Origin: Chitinophaga sp. S165 | GTDB lineage: Bacteria; Bacteroidota; Bacteroidia; Chitinophagales; Chitinophagaceae | Reading direction: 5' to 3' | Assembly: GCF_003182155.1 (NCBI RefSeq) | Contig: NZ_QGTG01000001.1 | Span: 1,482,892-1,546,891, forward strand | DNA length: 64,000 nucleotides | In this document: piece by piece, positions 18,821 to 27,939 of the stretch | Layout: every line of letters starts with the position of its first letter | Position numbering within the stretch: position 1 is the first letter of the stretch | Translations under genes and position numbers: made by a program | Notes under the pieces: model-generated | Database searches by the model: none | Seen by the model: the letters and a program-made list of their open reading frames with translations, nothing else | Told to the model about the DNA's origin: nothing

Positions 18821-21457
18821 ATGACAGGCTGCATTATACATATCGCTTCAATTTCCCGCTACTGCCGCAAGGCGGTATGGATGCTGCTACTGATATGTTG
18901 TACCAGTTCTGTATTTGCGAAGGAGGGGGACAATGACGAAGACCCGAAATTTGACGAGACGTCTATCATGGTCATCTTACAAGGCCTGGGCGGCACGGAG
19001 ATCCCTGCAGTAGTGAAGGATGAAACGGCTTATCTGTCTATTACGGATGTATTTAATTTCCTGAAGATCCGGAATCAGTTATCGGAGAATATGGATTCTG
19101 TCACCGGTTTCTTCATCAACCAGGAGGCCGTTTTCCTGATAGATAAAAAGCATAACCGGATCCGCTTCCGTGATAAAGTATTTAACCTGGGGCCTGAAGA
19201 CCTTGTTAAAATGGAAACAGGGTTATACCTGCGGACAGATTATTTCAATAAAGTATTTGATCTCAATTGTCAGTTCAACTTCCGGAGTCTCTCGGTCAAT
19301 CTTGTATCTAAAGCTGAATTACCTGCTATCAGGGAAATACGGCAACAGGTGATGTACCGCAACCTGAATAAACTGAAAGGGAATATAGAAGCGGATACCG
19401 TTATCGGCAGAAGCAGGAAGCTGTTTAAATTCGGTATGGCCAACTGGTCGGTGGTATCAACACAGCGCCTGCGGAATGTCAATGACACCTGGTTCAACCT
19501 GACCATGGGAGGAACGCTTGCCGGAGGGGAAGCAACTGTATCTCTGAACTATAATAACTTCGCAAGGCAACAACTATTACCAACGCATCCGGATAGTAAT
19601 ATTGTTCGTCCGTTTGACCAGCGACAACAATATTACCGTTTACGGTTTGTAAATAATGACAGGCCCTGGTTACGACAGATCATCGCAGGAAAGATCTTTA
19701 CACCGACCATCGCTACTTTGTTTGCTCCTGTTGTTGGCGTGCAGGTCACGAATACACCTACCATCCACCGTCGTGCTTATGGCACATACACGCTGAGTAA
19801 TTTCACCGACCCGGGATGGACGGTGGAACTCTATATCAACAATGCGCTGGTGGATTATACGGTGGCAGATGCTGCCGGTTTCTATACTTTCCAGGTGCCA
19901 TTAGTATATGGCAATTCCCAGCTCAGACTCCGGTTCTATGGCCCGTGGGGAGAGGAACGTTTTCAGGAAGAGAACATCAGCATCCCTTTCAACTTCGTGC
20001 CTTCCGGTGAACTGGAATATACGGCCAGTGCAGGCGTAGCGGAAGATACCATGCATAGCAAACTGGGAAGGGTGCAGGCCAATTATGGTGTTACCAATAC
20101 CATCACTGTTGGAGCAGGTGTAGAATACCTGTCTTCTATCCGCGGCGCGAATACCTTACCATTTGTTACTACTTCCATGCGCATTGTATCTAATTTGTTA
20201 TTCTCCGGAGAGTATACGCATGGCGTAAGGGCGAGAGGTATTTTAAGTTACCGCTCGCAGAACAATTTGCAGGCTGAGTTAAATTATACGCGATACAGGA
20301 GAGATCAGAAGGCTATTATTTACAACTGGCTGGAGGAACGCAAGGCTGTTATATCAAAGCCCTTCAATGCGAAGAATTTCTCTCTCTTTACCAGGCTTAC
20401 CGTAGACCAGATCATATTGCCCCGTTCCTATTATACCACTACTGAATGGCTGATGTCGGGCGCACTGTATAACATAGGCACCAGTTTATCTACTTATGCG
20501 ATCTTCATAAAGGATGAAGATCCTTTTGTTTATAGTAACCTCGCACTGACCTTTCGAATACCTGGCAGGATTATGCTGACGCCACAGGCGCAATATGAAT
20601 ACAACAGCCATCGCTTTATGGCAGTGCGTTGTGAGGCCGGCAAGTATCTATTCAGGAATGGTTATCTGAACGTTTCTTATGAAAAGAATTACCGGAATGG
20701 CATTACGAATTATGGGATCGGTCTGCGATATGATTTCTCATTTGCGCAGATAGGGTTCTCTGTATGGCGGAACAACAATCTTACTACGTTTGTAGAATCA
20801 GCCCGCGGCAGCTTTATTTACGACGGAGAAGCCGGATATGCGGGTACCAATAACCGCAGCAGCGTAGGTTCGGGAGGTGTAGTGTTTGTACCGTTCCTGG
20901 ACATCAACAATAATGAAAAATTCGATAAAGGCGAACCCAGGGTGGCAGGTTTGCAGTTAAAGTATAACGGCGGACGGAGGATCAGCAATCTGCGTGATAC
21001 CAGCATTGCTATCCTTGACATGGAGCCATATGCAAACTACCTGTTTGAACTGGAAACCGGCGGCTTTGAAAGTGTTTCCTGGCAGATCAGGAAACCGGCT
21101 GTACGCGTGGCTATTGAGCCCAATCAGCTGAGAAGGATCGATGTACCGGTTTCTGTGCTGGGCGAAGTATCGGGCATGGTATATCTGAAAGAAGATTCCC
21201 TGTTGAAGGAACAAGGCGGTATCAAAATATGTATCTATAAGTCGGATAGTACGCTGGTGAAATGTATCGTAACAGAATCTGACGGCTATTTTAATTACAT
21301 GGGATTAGGACCGGGCGACTATGTCATACAACCCGATCCTGCCCAGCTGAAGAAGTTAAAACTAAGGACTAAACAGCCTGCATATGATCTTCACATCAGT
21401 TCACAGCGGGAAGGTGATGTGATCGATGATATCCAGTTTATACTTGAGAAGAAGTGA
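18821..21457 (+). CDS. FimD/PapC-like outer-membrane usher protein
   Basis: An 878-residue protein, the size of classical ushers. A hydrophobic export signal lies at about 18-33 (AVWMLLLICCTSSVFA). The soluble N-terminal part (about 45-165) has a strand pattern (VILQGLGG, AYLSITDVFNFL, GLYLRTDYFNKVF) resembling usher N-domains. The central part is a long amphipathic beta-barrel, with usher signatures TNTPTIHRRAYGTYTLSNF, DPGWTVELYINNALVDY, DAAGFYTFQVPLVYG and LRLRFYGPWGE (about 310-380). The C-terminal region has FVPFLDINNNEKFDKGEP and an immunoglobulin/CnaB-like domain (about 785-878). Ushers form the outer-membrane pore and assembly platform for chaperone-delivered subunits. The gene closes the cluster and ends 3 bases before a convergent gene. 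Confidence 0.82.
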   Translation: MTGCIIHIASISRYCRKAVWMLLLICCTSSVFAKEGDNDEDPKFDETSIMVILQGLGGTEIPAVVKDETAYLSITDVFNFLKIRNQLSENMDSVTGFFINQEAVFLIDKKHNRIRFRDKVFNLGPEDLVKMETGLYLRTDYFNKVFDLNCQFNFRSLSVNLVSKAELPAIREIRQQVMYRNLNKLKGNIEADTVIGRSRKLFKFGMANWSVVSTQRLRNVNDTWFNLTMGGTLAGGEATVSLNYNNFARQQLLPTHPDSNIVRPFDQRQQYYRLRFVNNDRPWLRQIIAGKIFTPTIATLFAPVVGVQVTNTPTIHRRAYGTYTLSNFTDPGWTVELYINNALVDYTVADAAGFYTFQVPLVYGNSQLRLRFYGPWGEERFQEENISIPFNFVPSGELEYTASAGVAEDTMHSKLGRVQANYGVTNTITVGAGVEYLSSIRGANTLPFVTTSMRIVSNLLFSGEYTHGVRARGILSYRSQNNLQAELNYTRYRRDQKAIIYNWLEERKAVISKPFNAKNFSLFTRLTVDQIILPRSYYTTTEWLMSGALYNIGTSLSTYAIFIKDEDPFVYSNLALTFRIPGRIMLTPQAQYEYNSHRFMAVRCEAGKYLFRNGYLNVSYEKNYRNGITNYGIGLRYDFSFAQIGFSVWRNNNLTTFVESARGSFIYDGEAGYAGTNNRSSVGSGGVVFVPFLDINNNEKFDKGEPRVAGLQLKYNGGRRISNLRDTSIAILDMEPYANYLFELETGGFESVSWQIRKPAVRVAIEPNQLRRIDVPVSVLGEVSGMVYLKEDSLLKEQGGIKICIYKSDSTLVKCIVTESDGYFNYMGLGPGDYVIQPDPAQLKKLKLRTKQPAYDLHISSQREGDVIDDIQFILEKK

Positions 21458-21460
21458 TAA

Positions 21461-21958
21461 TTATTTATTGGCCAGCAGGATGGATACTTCTGTTTGCCAG
21501 TCCTTCGGATCGGGCACTTCTCTCGGATCGGTGATATAGTGTTCCGTACGTGCGCCGTATTCCTCACCGTCTATCTCCTGCCGTCCTTCTTCCAGTTCAT
21601 TCTCTTTCATCCAGGATTCGAGTCCCATATGCACATTTTTGAGGCCCTGGTAATCGCCCGTATATATTACAGTCAGATATTCGGCAGCAGGAAAAGATGC
21701 TGATATGATCTTTTCATCTCCTTCAACCTGTGTTTCCGTCGGCACGCCCACATCCACGAGCAGCTCTTCCACACTATCAAATGCCAGGTACCGGAAGAAA
21801 CAGGGGCCTGTCTGGGTAATGTTATTCTTTTCCACCCATTGGATCACTTCGGGAATAAGCTGGGGCAATTCAAAGGGAATATCAGACATCTTCACTTTTT
21901 TACGGATAGCCAGGTAATGTTGTTCATTACGAAACTCAACGTGGGGATTCTTCAACAT
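21461..21958 (-). CDS. GyrI-like / AraC effector-binding domain protein
   Basis: A 165-residue soluble protein without a DNA-binding part. The pattern YLAIRKKVKMSDIPFELPQLIPEVIQWVEKNN, GPCFFRYLAF, DVGVPTETQVEGDEKI, ASFPAAEYLTVIYTGDY and the C-terminal ITDPREVPDPKDWQTEVSILL fits stand-alone GyrI-like (SOUL/BmrR-type) small-molecule-binding domains. The conserved Glu in TEVSI is a typical ligand contact in this fold. It is convergent with the usher gene and lies 101 bases downstream of rhaM on the same strand, so it could be read from the rhamnose operon, though its role there is unclear. Confidence 0.78.
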   Translation of the reverse strand: MLKNPHVEFRNEQHYLAIRKKVKMSDIPFELPQLIPEVIQWVEKNNITQTGPCFFRYLAFDSVEELLVDVGVPTETQVEGDEKIISASFPAAEYLTVIYTGDYQGLKNVHMGLESWMKENELEEGRQEIDGEEYGARTEHYITDPREVPDPKDWQTEVSILLANK

Positions 21959-22059
21959 ATGATCTAGTATTTGATAATAGTAAATGTACGGATGCTGTTA
22001 AACACCCCGACGGTGCAAACAGGACATTTATGAGGGATAACTATGACAATCCGGAAGAT

Positions 22060-22371
22060 TTAGTCCATATGGAAGACCTGGACCAGCGGGGTTGTTACGG
22101 GGGAGTGATCTTCGTTCGTTTCCATGATATCGGCCATATAGGCCCACCAGCGTTGCACAACCGGCAAGGTCCCCAGGTCCTGGGAGGATTGCTCACCTGC
22201 CTGCTGCTGCACGCCGAACAGCGTATTTGTTCCTTCGTCGAGGAAGATGGTATAATCGCTTACACCACTTTCCTTCAACAACTGTTTCAATTCCGGCCAG
22301 ATCTCATCATGCCGCTTCTTATATTCCTCTTTAAAGCCCGGTTTCAGGCGCATTTTAAACGCGACCTTCAT
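22060..22371 (-). CDS. rhaM: L-rhamnose mutarotase
   Basis: A 103-residue protein close to the usual RhaM length. MKVAFKMRLKPGFKEEYKKRHDEIWPEL contains the conserved active-site His of the YiiL family. Also present are SGVSDYTIFLDE, TLFGVQQ, VQRWWAYMADIME and the closing PLVQVFHMD. It interconverts alpha- and beta-L-rhamnose, supplying the anomer used by the isomerase. It is the last gene of the rhamnose operon, 3 bases after lutC. Confidence 0.93.
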   Translation of the reverse strand: MKVAFKMRLKPGFKEEYKKRHDEIWPELKQLLKESGVSDYTIFLDEGTNTLFGVQQQAGEQSSQDLGTLPVVQRWWAYMADIMETNEDHSPVTTPLVQVFHMD

Positions 22372-22374
22372 ATG

Positions 22375-22968
22375 TTAAGGTTTGGGAGTGTAAAGAAAAA
22401 CTGTCAGGCTTTTAGCCCCGTGAGCGCCTAATACCAGCGACTGTTCAATATCAGCTGTTTTGGATGGTCCGGCAATAAATACGCCGAACCCTGATTCAGG
22501 ACGGACAATACGCTCTTCATAGGCGTCGTGCATCGTAGCGAGGATGTCTTTCGCAGCAACAACAACTGCCAGGTGTTGCGTAATGAATGGCAGCACTCTG
22601 ACCTTTACTTCGTTCTCCGTGATCCATATGGCGCCGTTCTCGGCCACACCGAACTGTCCGGGGATAATAGCCAGGTCTACATCTTCCAGCTGGCGGCCAT
22701 CGCCGGTTTCCCATTGTGTAGCAGCACCAGGGAGGTAGCTGTCCTGAATGGCAACCACTTTGTTAAGGTCGGTATAGTGTTCCGCAATGAGCGGTTGTAT
22801 CTCTGTATATGAACCGATCTCGAAGACCTGTCCGCCGAGGGTTTCCACTACTTTTTTGAATGCAGCGGGATCGCCGGTGTTAGGACGGCGGAAGGTGTGC
22901 AGGTCAGGCAAAGCCTGATGATCTGGCTGATTGTTCTTTATAGCGGCGAGGATTGATTCGCGGGACAT
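22375..22968 (-). CDS. lutC: LutC/YkgG-type lactate utilisation protein (LUD domain)
   Basis: A 197-residue LUD-domain protein: ESILAAIKNNQP, then DVDLAIIPGQFGVAENGAIWITE, the family's glycine-rich core, and HLAVVVAAKDILATMHDAY, FIAGPSKTADIEQSLVLGAHG. LutC is the third subunit of the LutABC complex that oxidises L-lactate to pyruvate in the cytoplasm. Its order lutA-lutB-lutC inside a rhamnose operon fits removal of the L-lactate made from rhamnose. Confidence 0.9.
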   Translation of the reverse strand: MSRESILAAIKNNQPDHQALPDLHTFRRPNTGDPAAFKKVVETLGGQVFEIGSYTEIQPLIAEHYTDLNKVVAIQDSYLPGAATQWETGDGRQLEDVDLAIIPGQFGVAENGAIWITENEVKVRVLPFITQHLAVVVAAKDILATMHDAYEERIVRPESGFGVFIAGPSKTADIEQSLVLGAHGAKSLTVFLYTPKP

Positions 22969-23001
22969 GTTATGTGGTTGTTTGTTTCGTTCTGTTGTTT
23001 G

Positions 23002-24378
23002 TCATTCCGGGCGGTTCTTTTTGTACCAGTCGGCGAATGATTGTTTCGGAGGGGCAGGCATTTCGCGTTGTTTGAACCAGGGGTTCATTCCGTTGTTTAC
23101 AACGGCGGGGAATGTACGCATTACCCAGCGGCCAACGCCTCCGGCGGTTTTATACAGACCAGGTTTAGACAACACGATGTTCATGGCGTGCATGCCGGCG
23201 GCTTTTGTTTTTTTAGCGTGTCCTTCCTGTGTGATGACCTGTCTCCATTTATACAATTGCTGATGGATATCGATCTTCACCGGACATACGTTAGAGCAGG
23301 AACCGCATAAGGTCGATGCGAACGGCAGGTCAGCATATTCCTTCATGTCCAGATTGGGCGCCAGGATAGCGCCTATCGGGCCGGCAATAGCGTTATGATA
23401 GCTATGACCGCCGCTACGGCGATATACAGGACAGGTGTTCATACATGCGCCACAACGGATGCACTTCAGCGAGTTGCGGAAATCTTCGCGTCCCAGCTGA
23501 CGGCTACGGCCATTGTCGACCAGTACGATGTGCAGTTGCTGTCCCGCTTTCGGAGAACGGAAATGGCTGCTGTATGTAGTGATAGGCTGACCAGTTGCGC
23601 TTCTTGCCAGCAGGCGCAGGAACACACCCAGATGTTTTCTTTGCGGGATGATCTTTTCGATACCCATACAGGCGATATGTACATCTGCAAGGTGAGCGCC
23701 CATATCGGCGTTGCCTTCGTTTGTGCAGACCACCATCTCCCCTGTTTCCGCCACGGCGAAGTTAACACCGGTAATGGCCACACGGGACTGAATGAATTCT
23801 TTTCTGAGATGCTGGCGGGCAGCTGCAGTGAGGAACTTGGGATCTGCATTACCTGCAGGCGTGCCCAGGTGCTCATGGAACAGCTCTCCTATCTCTTCTT
23901 TCTTTTTATGGATACAAGGCAATACGATATGACTTGGCGGTTCTTTCGCAAGTTGTACGATACGTTCGCCAAGATCTGTATCGACTACTTCTATCCCGTG
24001 TTCAGCGAGGTATGGGTTCAGATGGCACTCTTCGGTAAGCATGGACTTACTCTTCACCATCCTTTTTACGCCTTGCTCCTGCAACAGTTGTAACACTATC
24101 TTATTATGCTCGTCAGCGTTGGCCGCCCAATGTACGATAGCCCCATTCTCCTGTGCCTTACGTTCAAATTCCAGCAGATAGTCGTGCAGGTTACCCAGTA
24201 CGTTATGTTTGATACGGGAAGCCGTTTCTCTCAGTTCTTCCCACTCCGGAATGCTCCAGGCTATTTTATCTCTCTTCTGACGGATCCACCACAGTGTCTC
24301 ATCGTGCCAGTTCACACGAGGTTCATTGGCATTAAAATCTTCCGCCAGCAGCGCGTGTTCTTTATGTTGATGTTCCAT
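23002..24378 (-). CDS. lutB: LutB iron-sulfur L-lactate oxidation protein
   Basis: A 458-residue protein with an N-terminal LUD domain (GVNFAVAETGEMVVCTNEGNADM near 200) and a C-terminal ferredoxin-type region with two cysteine clusters, CIRCGACMNTCPVYRR (near 302) and CGSCSNVCPVKID (near 350). They are set to bind 4Fe-4S clusters. C-terminal helices follow (AAGMHAMNIVLSKPGLY). It should carry electrons from lactate oxidation. It lies 12 bases after lutA and 33 before lutC. Confidence 0.93.
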   Translation of the reverse strand: MEHQHKEHALLAEDFNANEPRVNWHDETLWWIRQKRDKIAWSIPEWEELRETASRIKHNVLGNLHDYLLEFERKAQENGAIVHWAANADEHNKIVLQLLQEQGVKRMVKSKSMLTEECHLNPYLAEHGIEVVDTDLGERIVQLAKEPPSHIVLPCIHKKKEEIGELFHEHLGTPAGNADPKFLTAAARQHLRKEFIQSRVAITGVNFAVAETGEMVVCTNEGNADMGAHLADVHIACMGIEKIIPQRKHLGVFLRLLARSATGQPITTYSSHFRSPKAGQQLHIVLVDNGRSRQLGREDFRNSLKCIRCGACMNTCPVYRRSGGHSYHNAIAGPIGAILAPNLDMKEYADLPFASTLCGSCSNVCPVKIDIHQQLYKWRQVITQEGHAKKTKAAGMHAMNIVLSKPGLYKTAGGVGRWVMRTFPAVVNNGMNPWFKQREMPAPPKQSFADWYKKNRPE

Positions 24379-24390
24379 GCCTTCCTAAAG

Positions 24391-25125
24391 TTAGATTGAA
24401 TTCAATATTTCCGCGATGTGCAGCACTTTCACATTACTGTTCTGGCGGCGTAAAATGCCTTCCAGGTGCATGAGACAGCTAACGTCATTGCCGGTAATAT
24501 ATTCTGCACCATTATTGACATGATCAGCTATACGGTCTTTACCCATTTTCACGGAGACCGCTTCTTCGAACACGCAGAAAGTCCCGCCGAAACCACAACA
24601 TTCATCGCTACGTTTCAGTTCTATCAGTTCCAGTCCTTCCACCATATTCAACAGCTGTTGTGGTTTGGAAAACGGAGCGGCCACAAGCTCACTCATCTGG
24701 GCGAGGCCTAATCCGCGCTGCCCATGACAAGCCTGGTGTATACCTACTTTATGCGGGAATTTTGCTTTCAGATTATCAACTTTCAGTACATCCGTCAGGA
24801 ACTCTGCCAGTTCGTATATACGCTGACGGATGTGCGTGGCTGCCTGTTCTTTCCCATCTACATGCAGATGGTCTTTGATGTGCAGCACACAGCTACCCGA
24901 AGGTGCTACGATGTAGTCAAAGTTCTCGAAATGGTTTACGAAAAGTTCATTGCAACCGTGGGTCAGGTGTTCAAATCCGGAGTTGGCCATGGGTTGTCCG
25001 CAACAGGTTTGTCCCTGGGGATATACCACATCACAACCCAGTTTTTCCAGCAATGATAACGTGGCGATACCTACCTGCGGATAAAACTGGTCTATGTAAC
25101 AGGGTATGAAGAGTCCTACTTTCAT
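24391..25125 (-). CDS. lutA: LutA Fe-S oxidoreductase (CCG domain)
   Basis: About 244 residues from ATG 25125 (MKVGLFIPCYIDQFYPQ), the typical LutA start. A TTG three codons upstream would overlap the kinase stop. Two CCG-type cysteine motifs are present: TCCGQPMANSG (near 40) and ECCGFGGTFCVFE (near 175), with HQACHGQRGLG between. These bind a non-cubane or 4Fe-4S cluster in this family. It forms the lactate-oxidising complex with LutB and LutC. It directly follows rhaB with almost no gap. Confidence 0.92.
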   Translation of the reverse strand: MKVGLFIPCYIDQFYPQVGIATLSLLEKLGCDVVYPQGQTCCGQPMANSGFEHLTHGCNELFVNHFENFDYIVAPSGSCVLHIKDHLHVDGKEQAATHIRQRIYELAEFLTDVLKVDNLKAKFPHKVGIHQACHGQRGLGLAQMSELVAAPFSKPQQLLNMVEGLELIELKRSDECCGFGGTFCVFEEAVSVKMGKDRIADHVNNGAEYITGNDVSCLMHLEGILRRQNSNVKVLHIAEILNSI

Positions 25126-25130
25126 CTTGT

Positions 25131-26513
25131 TCAAATATAAATCGAGCCGTGGCTATAATGTCTCATCTCTACAAGGTCGGCCGGCAAAGGTTGTGTATTC
25201 CAGTGGCGATGAATAGCGAGGGCTGCGCCTATTGCCGTAGCCTGGGCTACAGAGGCGGCGTAGATCTCCATCTGCGGGAAAGCAGCTGCCAGCAGGTGCA
25301 TGTATACGGTGTTCCTGCTGAACCCACCATCCACGAAAATACGTTTTACCGGTGTACCGTCTATTACCAGCGATGAAGAGAACTGTTGCTGTTCCATGAT
25401 GTCCATCAGCAAACGGTGATAGGCAATTTCATAGCTGGTAAAGTCGTTCAATGACCTGGTTGCAAAGCGGGAGGCCTGTAACAGGGCCGTACCGGAGGCC
25501 GGGCGTTCCTGTTGCGGAGATGCCGCGAGCAACCTGGCAAATATAGCAGGGTCGAAGGCTACTTGCTGGTAGTAATTTACCGGTGTTTGATAATATTCTG
25601 CCAGCCTTTTCACCTGCTGCTCATGCTCGTTGCCCGCAAAGAGCCTTGCGGCCTTTACAGGGCGGTTTTCATAGGTCAGATAGCATAGACAGTCAGATGC
25701 CAGTTCTTCCGCCGTTAAAGGGCTGTTATTAAACGGATTAAGGGTGATACACCAGGTACCGGTCGATATAAGGGCAAAGGGCTCCGAAAAACTTGCCAGG
25801 TAAGGGATCAGGGCAGCGGAGCTATCATGCAGCCCCACGCCGGCAATACAGGTATGCCCGTCAATGGTAGCCGGCAGTGTGTGGTTACCAGGAAAAACAG
25901 GCGGCAGTTTATCTGCCAGTCCTTCCTTTAACACCCATTCATGATAACGCTGTTTGGTAAAATCCCAGAGCATCGTATGACAACCAATACTGGTAATATC
26001 AGACAATGGCTGGCCCGTAACCAGGAAGCTTATGTATTGCGGTAAATGGAGTGCGTATTTCACCTTCTCATAAACAGCGGGCTGCAACTGCTTTAACCGG
26101 TAGAACTGCAGACCGGCGTTAAGGCTGCCCAATGCAGGAGAAGCAGTGTCTCCGCATAACTGATCAGCACCGCCGGCCGCTTCATAAAATGCGGCTTCCA
26201 TACCGGCGGAGTAAGGTTTCAGATAGTTGTACAAAGGCGCCAGTACCTGGCCCTGTTCATCCAGGTATACCAGGCTGGCGCCATAGGTACTAAAATTAAA
26301 TGCCACAATACTATAACCGGGCAATTGCAACAGTTCGCGAAGACTGTCTTTCACCCAGTTTGTGAGCAGTTCTATGTTTTCACATGCATCCCCGTCTTCA
26401 TCCACGGTTTCTTCGAAACAAGCACCTCTTTCCCACACGATGCGGTAGTGCTCGTCTATCAGGAATATCTTCTTGTTGGTCTTACCTATGTCCAGTATTG
26501 CAATACAGCGCAT
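25131..26513 (-). CDS. rhaB: FGGY-family rhamnulokinase
   Basis: A 460-residue sugar kinase. The phosphate-1 motif DIGKTNKKIFLID is at the start, VAFNFSTYGASLVYLDEQG follows, and TSIGCHTMLWDF, the DSSAAL region and LISTGTWCITLNPF mark the FGGY core. IFVDGGFSRNTVYMHLLA near 405 is the adenosine motif. It probably phosphorylates L-rhamnulose to rhamnulose-1-phosphate. The sugar is inferred from its neighbours, since FGGY kinases of this branch also include fuculokinases. It is 17 bases after rhaI. Confidence 0.88.
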   Translation of the reverse strand: MRCIAILDIGKTNKKIFLIDEHYRIVWERGACFEETVDEDGDACENIELLTNWVKDSLRELLQLPGYSIVAFNFSTYGASLVYLDEQGQVLAPLYNYLKPYSAGMEAAFYEAAGGADQLCGDTASPALGSLNAGLQFYRLKQLQPAVYEKVKYALHLPQYISFLVTGQPLSDITSIGCHTMLWDFTKQRYHEWVLKEGLADKLPPVFPGNHTLPATIDGHTCIAGVGLHDSSAALIPYLASFSEPFALISTGTWCITLNPFNNSPLTAEELASDCLCYLTYENRPVKAARLFAGNEHEQQVKRLAEYYQTPVNYYQQVAFDPAIFARLLAASPQQERPASGTALLQASRFATRSLNDFTSYEIAYHRLLMDIMEQQQFSSSLVIDGTPVKRIFVDGGFSRNTVYMHLLAAAFPQMEIYAASVAQATAIGAALAIHRHWNTQPLPADLVEMRHYSHGSIYI

Positions 26514-26530
26514 GCCGTTGATGATTAGAA

Positions 26531-27805
26531 TTACAATCCCGTTGCTACGGTTTTCAGACCTCTTTCTTTGATCAGTTGTTCTCTTACCTTGAACTGCCTG
26601 TAGAAGGATACCGGCTGTAAAACACCTCCTGCCAGCAGGCGTGCCTGGGCAACCAGCGGACGGACGTCAGTGCGGTAAGCGTATTGCAATATTTCCTGTG
26701 CGGCCACAGCGTCGTTGTTCTGCTGGGCGGCCTGGAGGGCTTTGGTATCTACCAGTAAAGCCTGCGCATAAGCGATCATGATGGCTTCCACTGACTGTAA
26801 CAGGTCTTCCAACGGATCTTTTACATTGTGCGAAGCGTCGATCATCCATCCCAGATCATTGGCGTGGTTCATACCACGGGCGTCCATACCTTCCACCAGC
26901 TCATTGAAGATGAGGAACAGCTGATAAGGATTGATACTGCCTACTGTCAGATCATCATCACCATATTTGGAATCATTGAAATGGAAACCTGCCAGTTTGC
27001 CTTCCATCAACAGCAATGACACGATCTGTTCGATATTGGCATTTGGCAGATGATGGCCCAGGTCCACAAGCGTATATGCCTTTGGCCCGAGTTTATTGGC
27101 GAAGAGTAATGACTGGCCCCAGTCGCCGATAGTCGTAGAATAGAAATTCGGCTCATAAGCCTTGTATTCTATGTACAGTTTCCAGGCATCCGGCAGTGCG
27201 GCATATACTTCCTGGAGACTGTCCAGCGTGCGTTTAAAAGCACCTCTGAAATTCAGCTGTCCGGGGAAGCAGGAACCATCTGCCAGCCACAGGCTCAGTG
27301 CATTGGAACCAAGTTCCACTCCGTATTTTATTACTTCAATGTTATGTTCTACCGCCAGTTTCCTGACGCCTTTATCAGTATGATGCAGGGAACCGAATTT
27401 GTAACTCAGTTCCTGGCCAGGCTGGTCCTGGAAGGTATTAGAGTTCACGGCATCAAAGCGGATATCATGTTGTGCTGCCAGTGCTTTTATGCTGGCTGCA
27501 TTTTCAGGAATATCCCAGGGGATGTGCAGGGAAATGGCACCACTGCTCCTGTTCAATGCGTGCAGCAAACCGATATCGGTGATCTTTTCTTCCAGGTTAC
27601 GAGGCTCCCCTCCTCCTGAGAAACGGCCGAAACGGGTACCACCGGTTCCCAGCGCCCAGCTGGGGATAGCTACCTGGAAGTCCTGCAATTTCTGAAGGAC
27701 CTCATCTACATGCTGGATATTTCCGGCGATATATTCGAAGCTGCGCTCGTGCGCCTGCCTGTGGGAATCGTTGAATTCAGCTATCTGAAATTTCTCAATA
27801 TTCAT
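26531..27805 (-). CDS. rhaI: L-rhamnose isomerase, RhaI type
   Basis: A 424-residue xylose-isomerase-fold protein of the Pseudomonas/Bacillus RhaI type rather than enterobacterial RhaA. Metal-binding positions are recognisable in LYIEYKAYEPNFYSTTIGDWG, YTLVDLGHHLPNANIEQIV and GFHFNDSKYGDDDL (near residues 210, 245 and 280-295). IPSWALGTGGTRFGRF near 47 is also typical. It converts L-rhamnose to L-rhamnulose. A hairpin at 27862-27901 separates it from the upstream aldolase/dehydrogenase gene. Confidence 0.93.
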   Translation of the reverse strand: MNIEKFQIAEFNDSHRQAHERSFEYIAGNIQHVDEVLQKLQDFQVAIPSWALGTGGTRFGRFSGGGEPRNLEEKITDIGLLHALNRSSGAISLHIPWDIPENAASIKALAAQHDIRFDAVNSNTFQDQPGQELSYKFGSLHHTDKGVRKLAVEHNIEVIKYGVELGSNALSLWLADGSCFPGQLNFRGAFKRTLDSLQEVYAALPDAWKLYIEYKAYEPNFYSTTIGDWGQSLLFANKLGPKAYTLVDLGHHLPNANIEQIVSLLLMEGKLAGFHFNDSKYGDDDLTVGSINPYQLFLIFNELVEGMDARGMNHANDLGWMIDASHNVKDPLEDLLQSVEAIMIAYAQALLVDTKALQAAQQNNDAVAAQEILQYAYRTDVRPLVAQARLLAGGVLQPVSFYRQFKVREQLIKERGLKTVATGL

Positions 27806-27861
27806 AACGGGAGTTTGGGTCTTTGGTAAATTAGGAAAAGTTTTTCGTTAACAGACATTAT

Positions 27862-27901
27862 CAACACATGCCGGCCTGGCTTTCGCCCGGAGCATGTGTT
27901 G
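27862..27901 (-). promoter_or_regulatory. 10-bp perfect inverted repeat between rhaEW and rhaI
   Basis: CAACACATGC (27862-27871) pairs exactly with GCATGTGTTG (27892-27901). A further CGG/CCG stem lies inside the 20-base spacer. No T tract follows on the minus strand, so it is not a classical terminator. It could be an mRNA processing/stability hairpin or an operator. Confidence 0.5.
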
Positions 27902-27939
27902 ACTCAATGTACTGGTATTTAACTGATGAAAGGCCTTGT

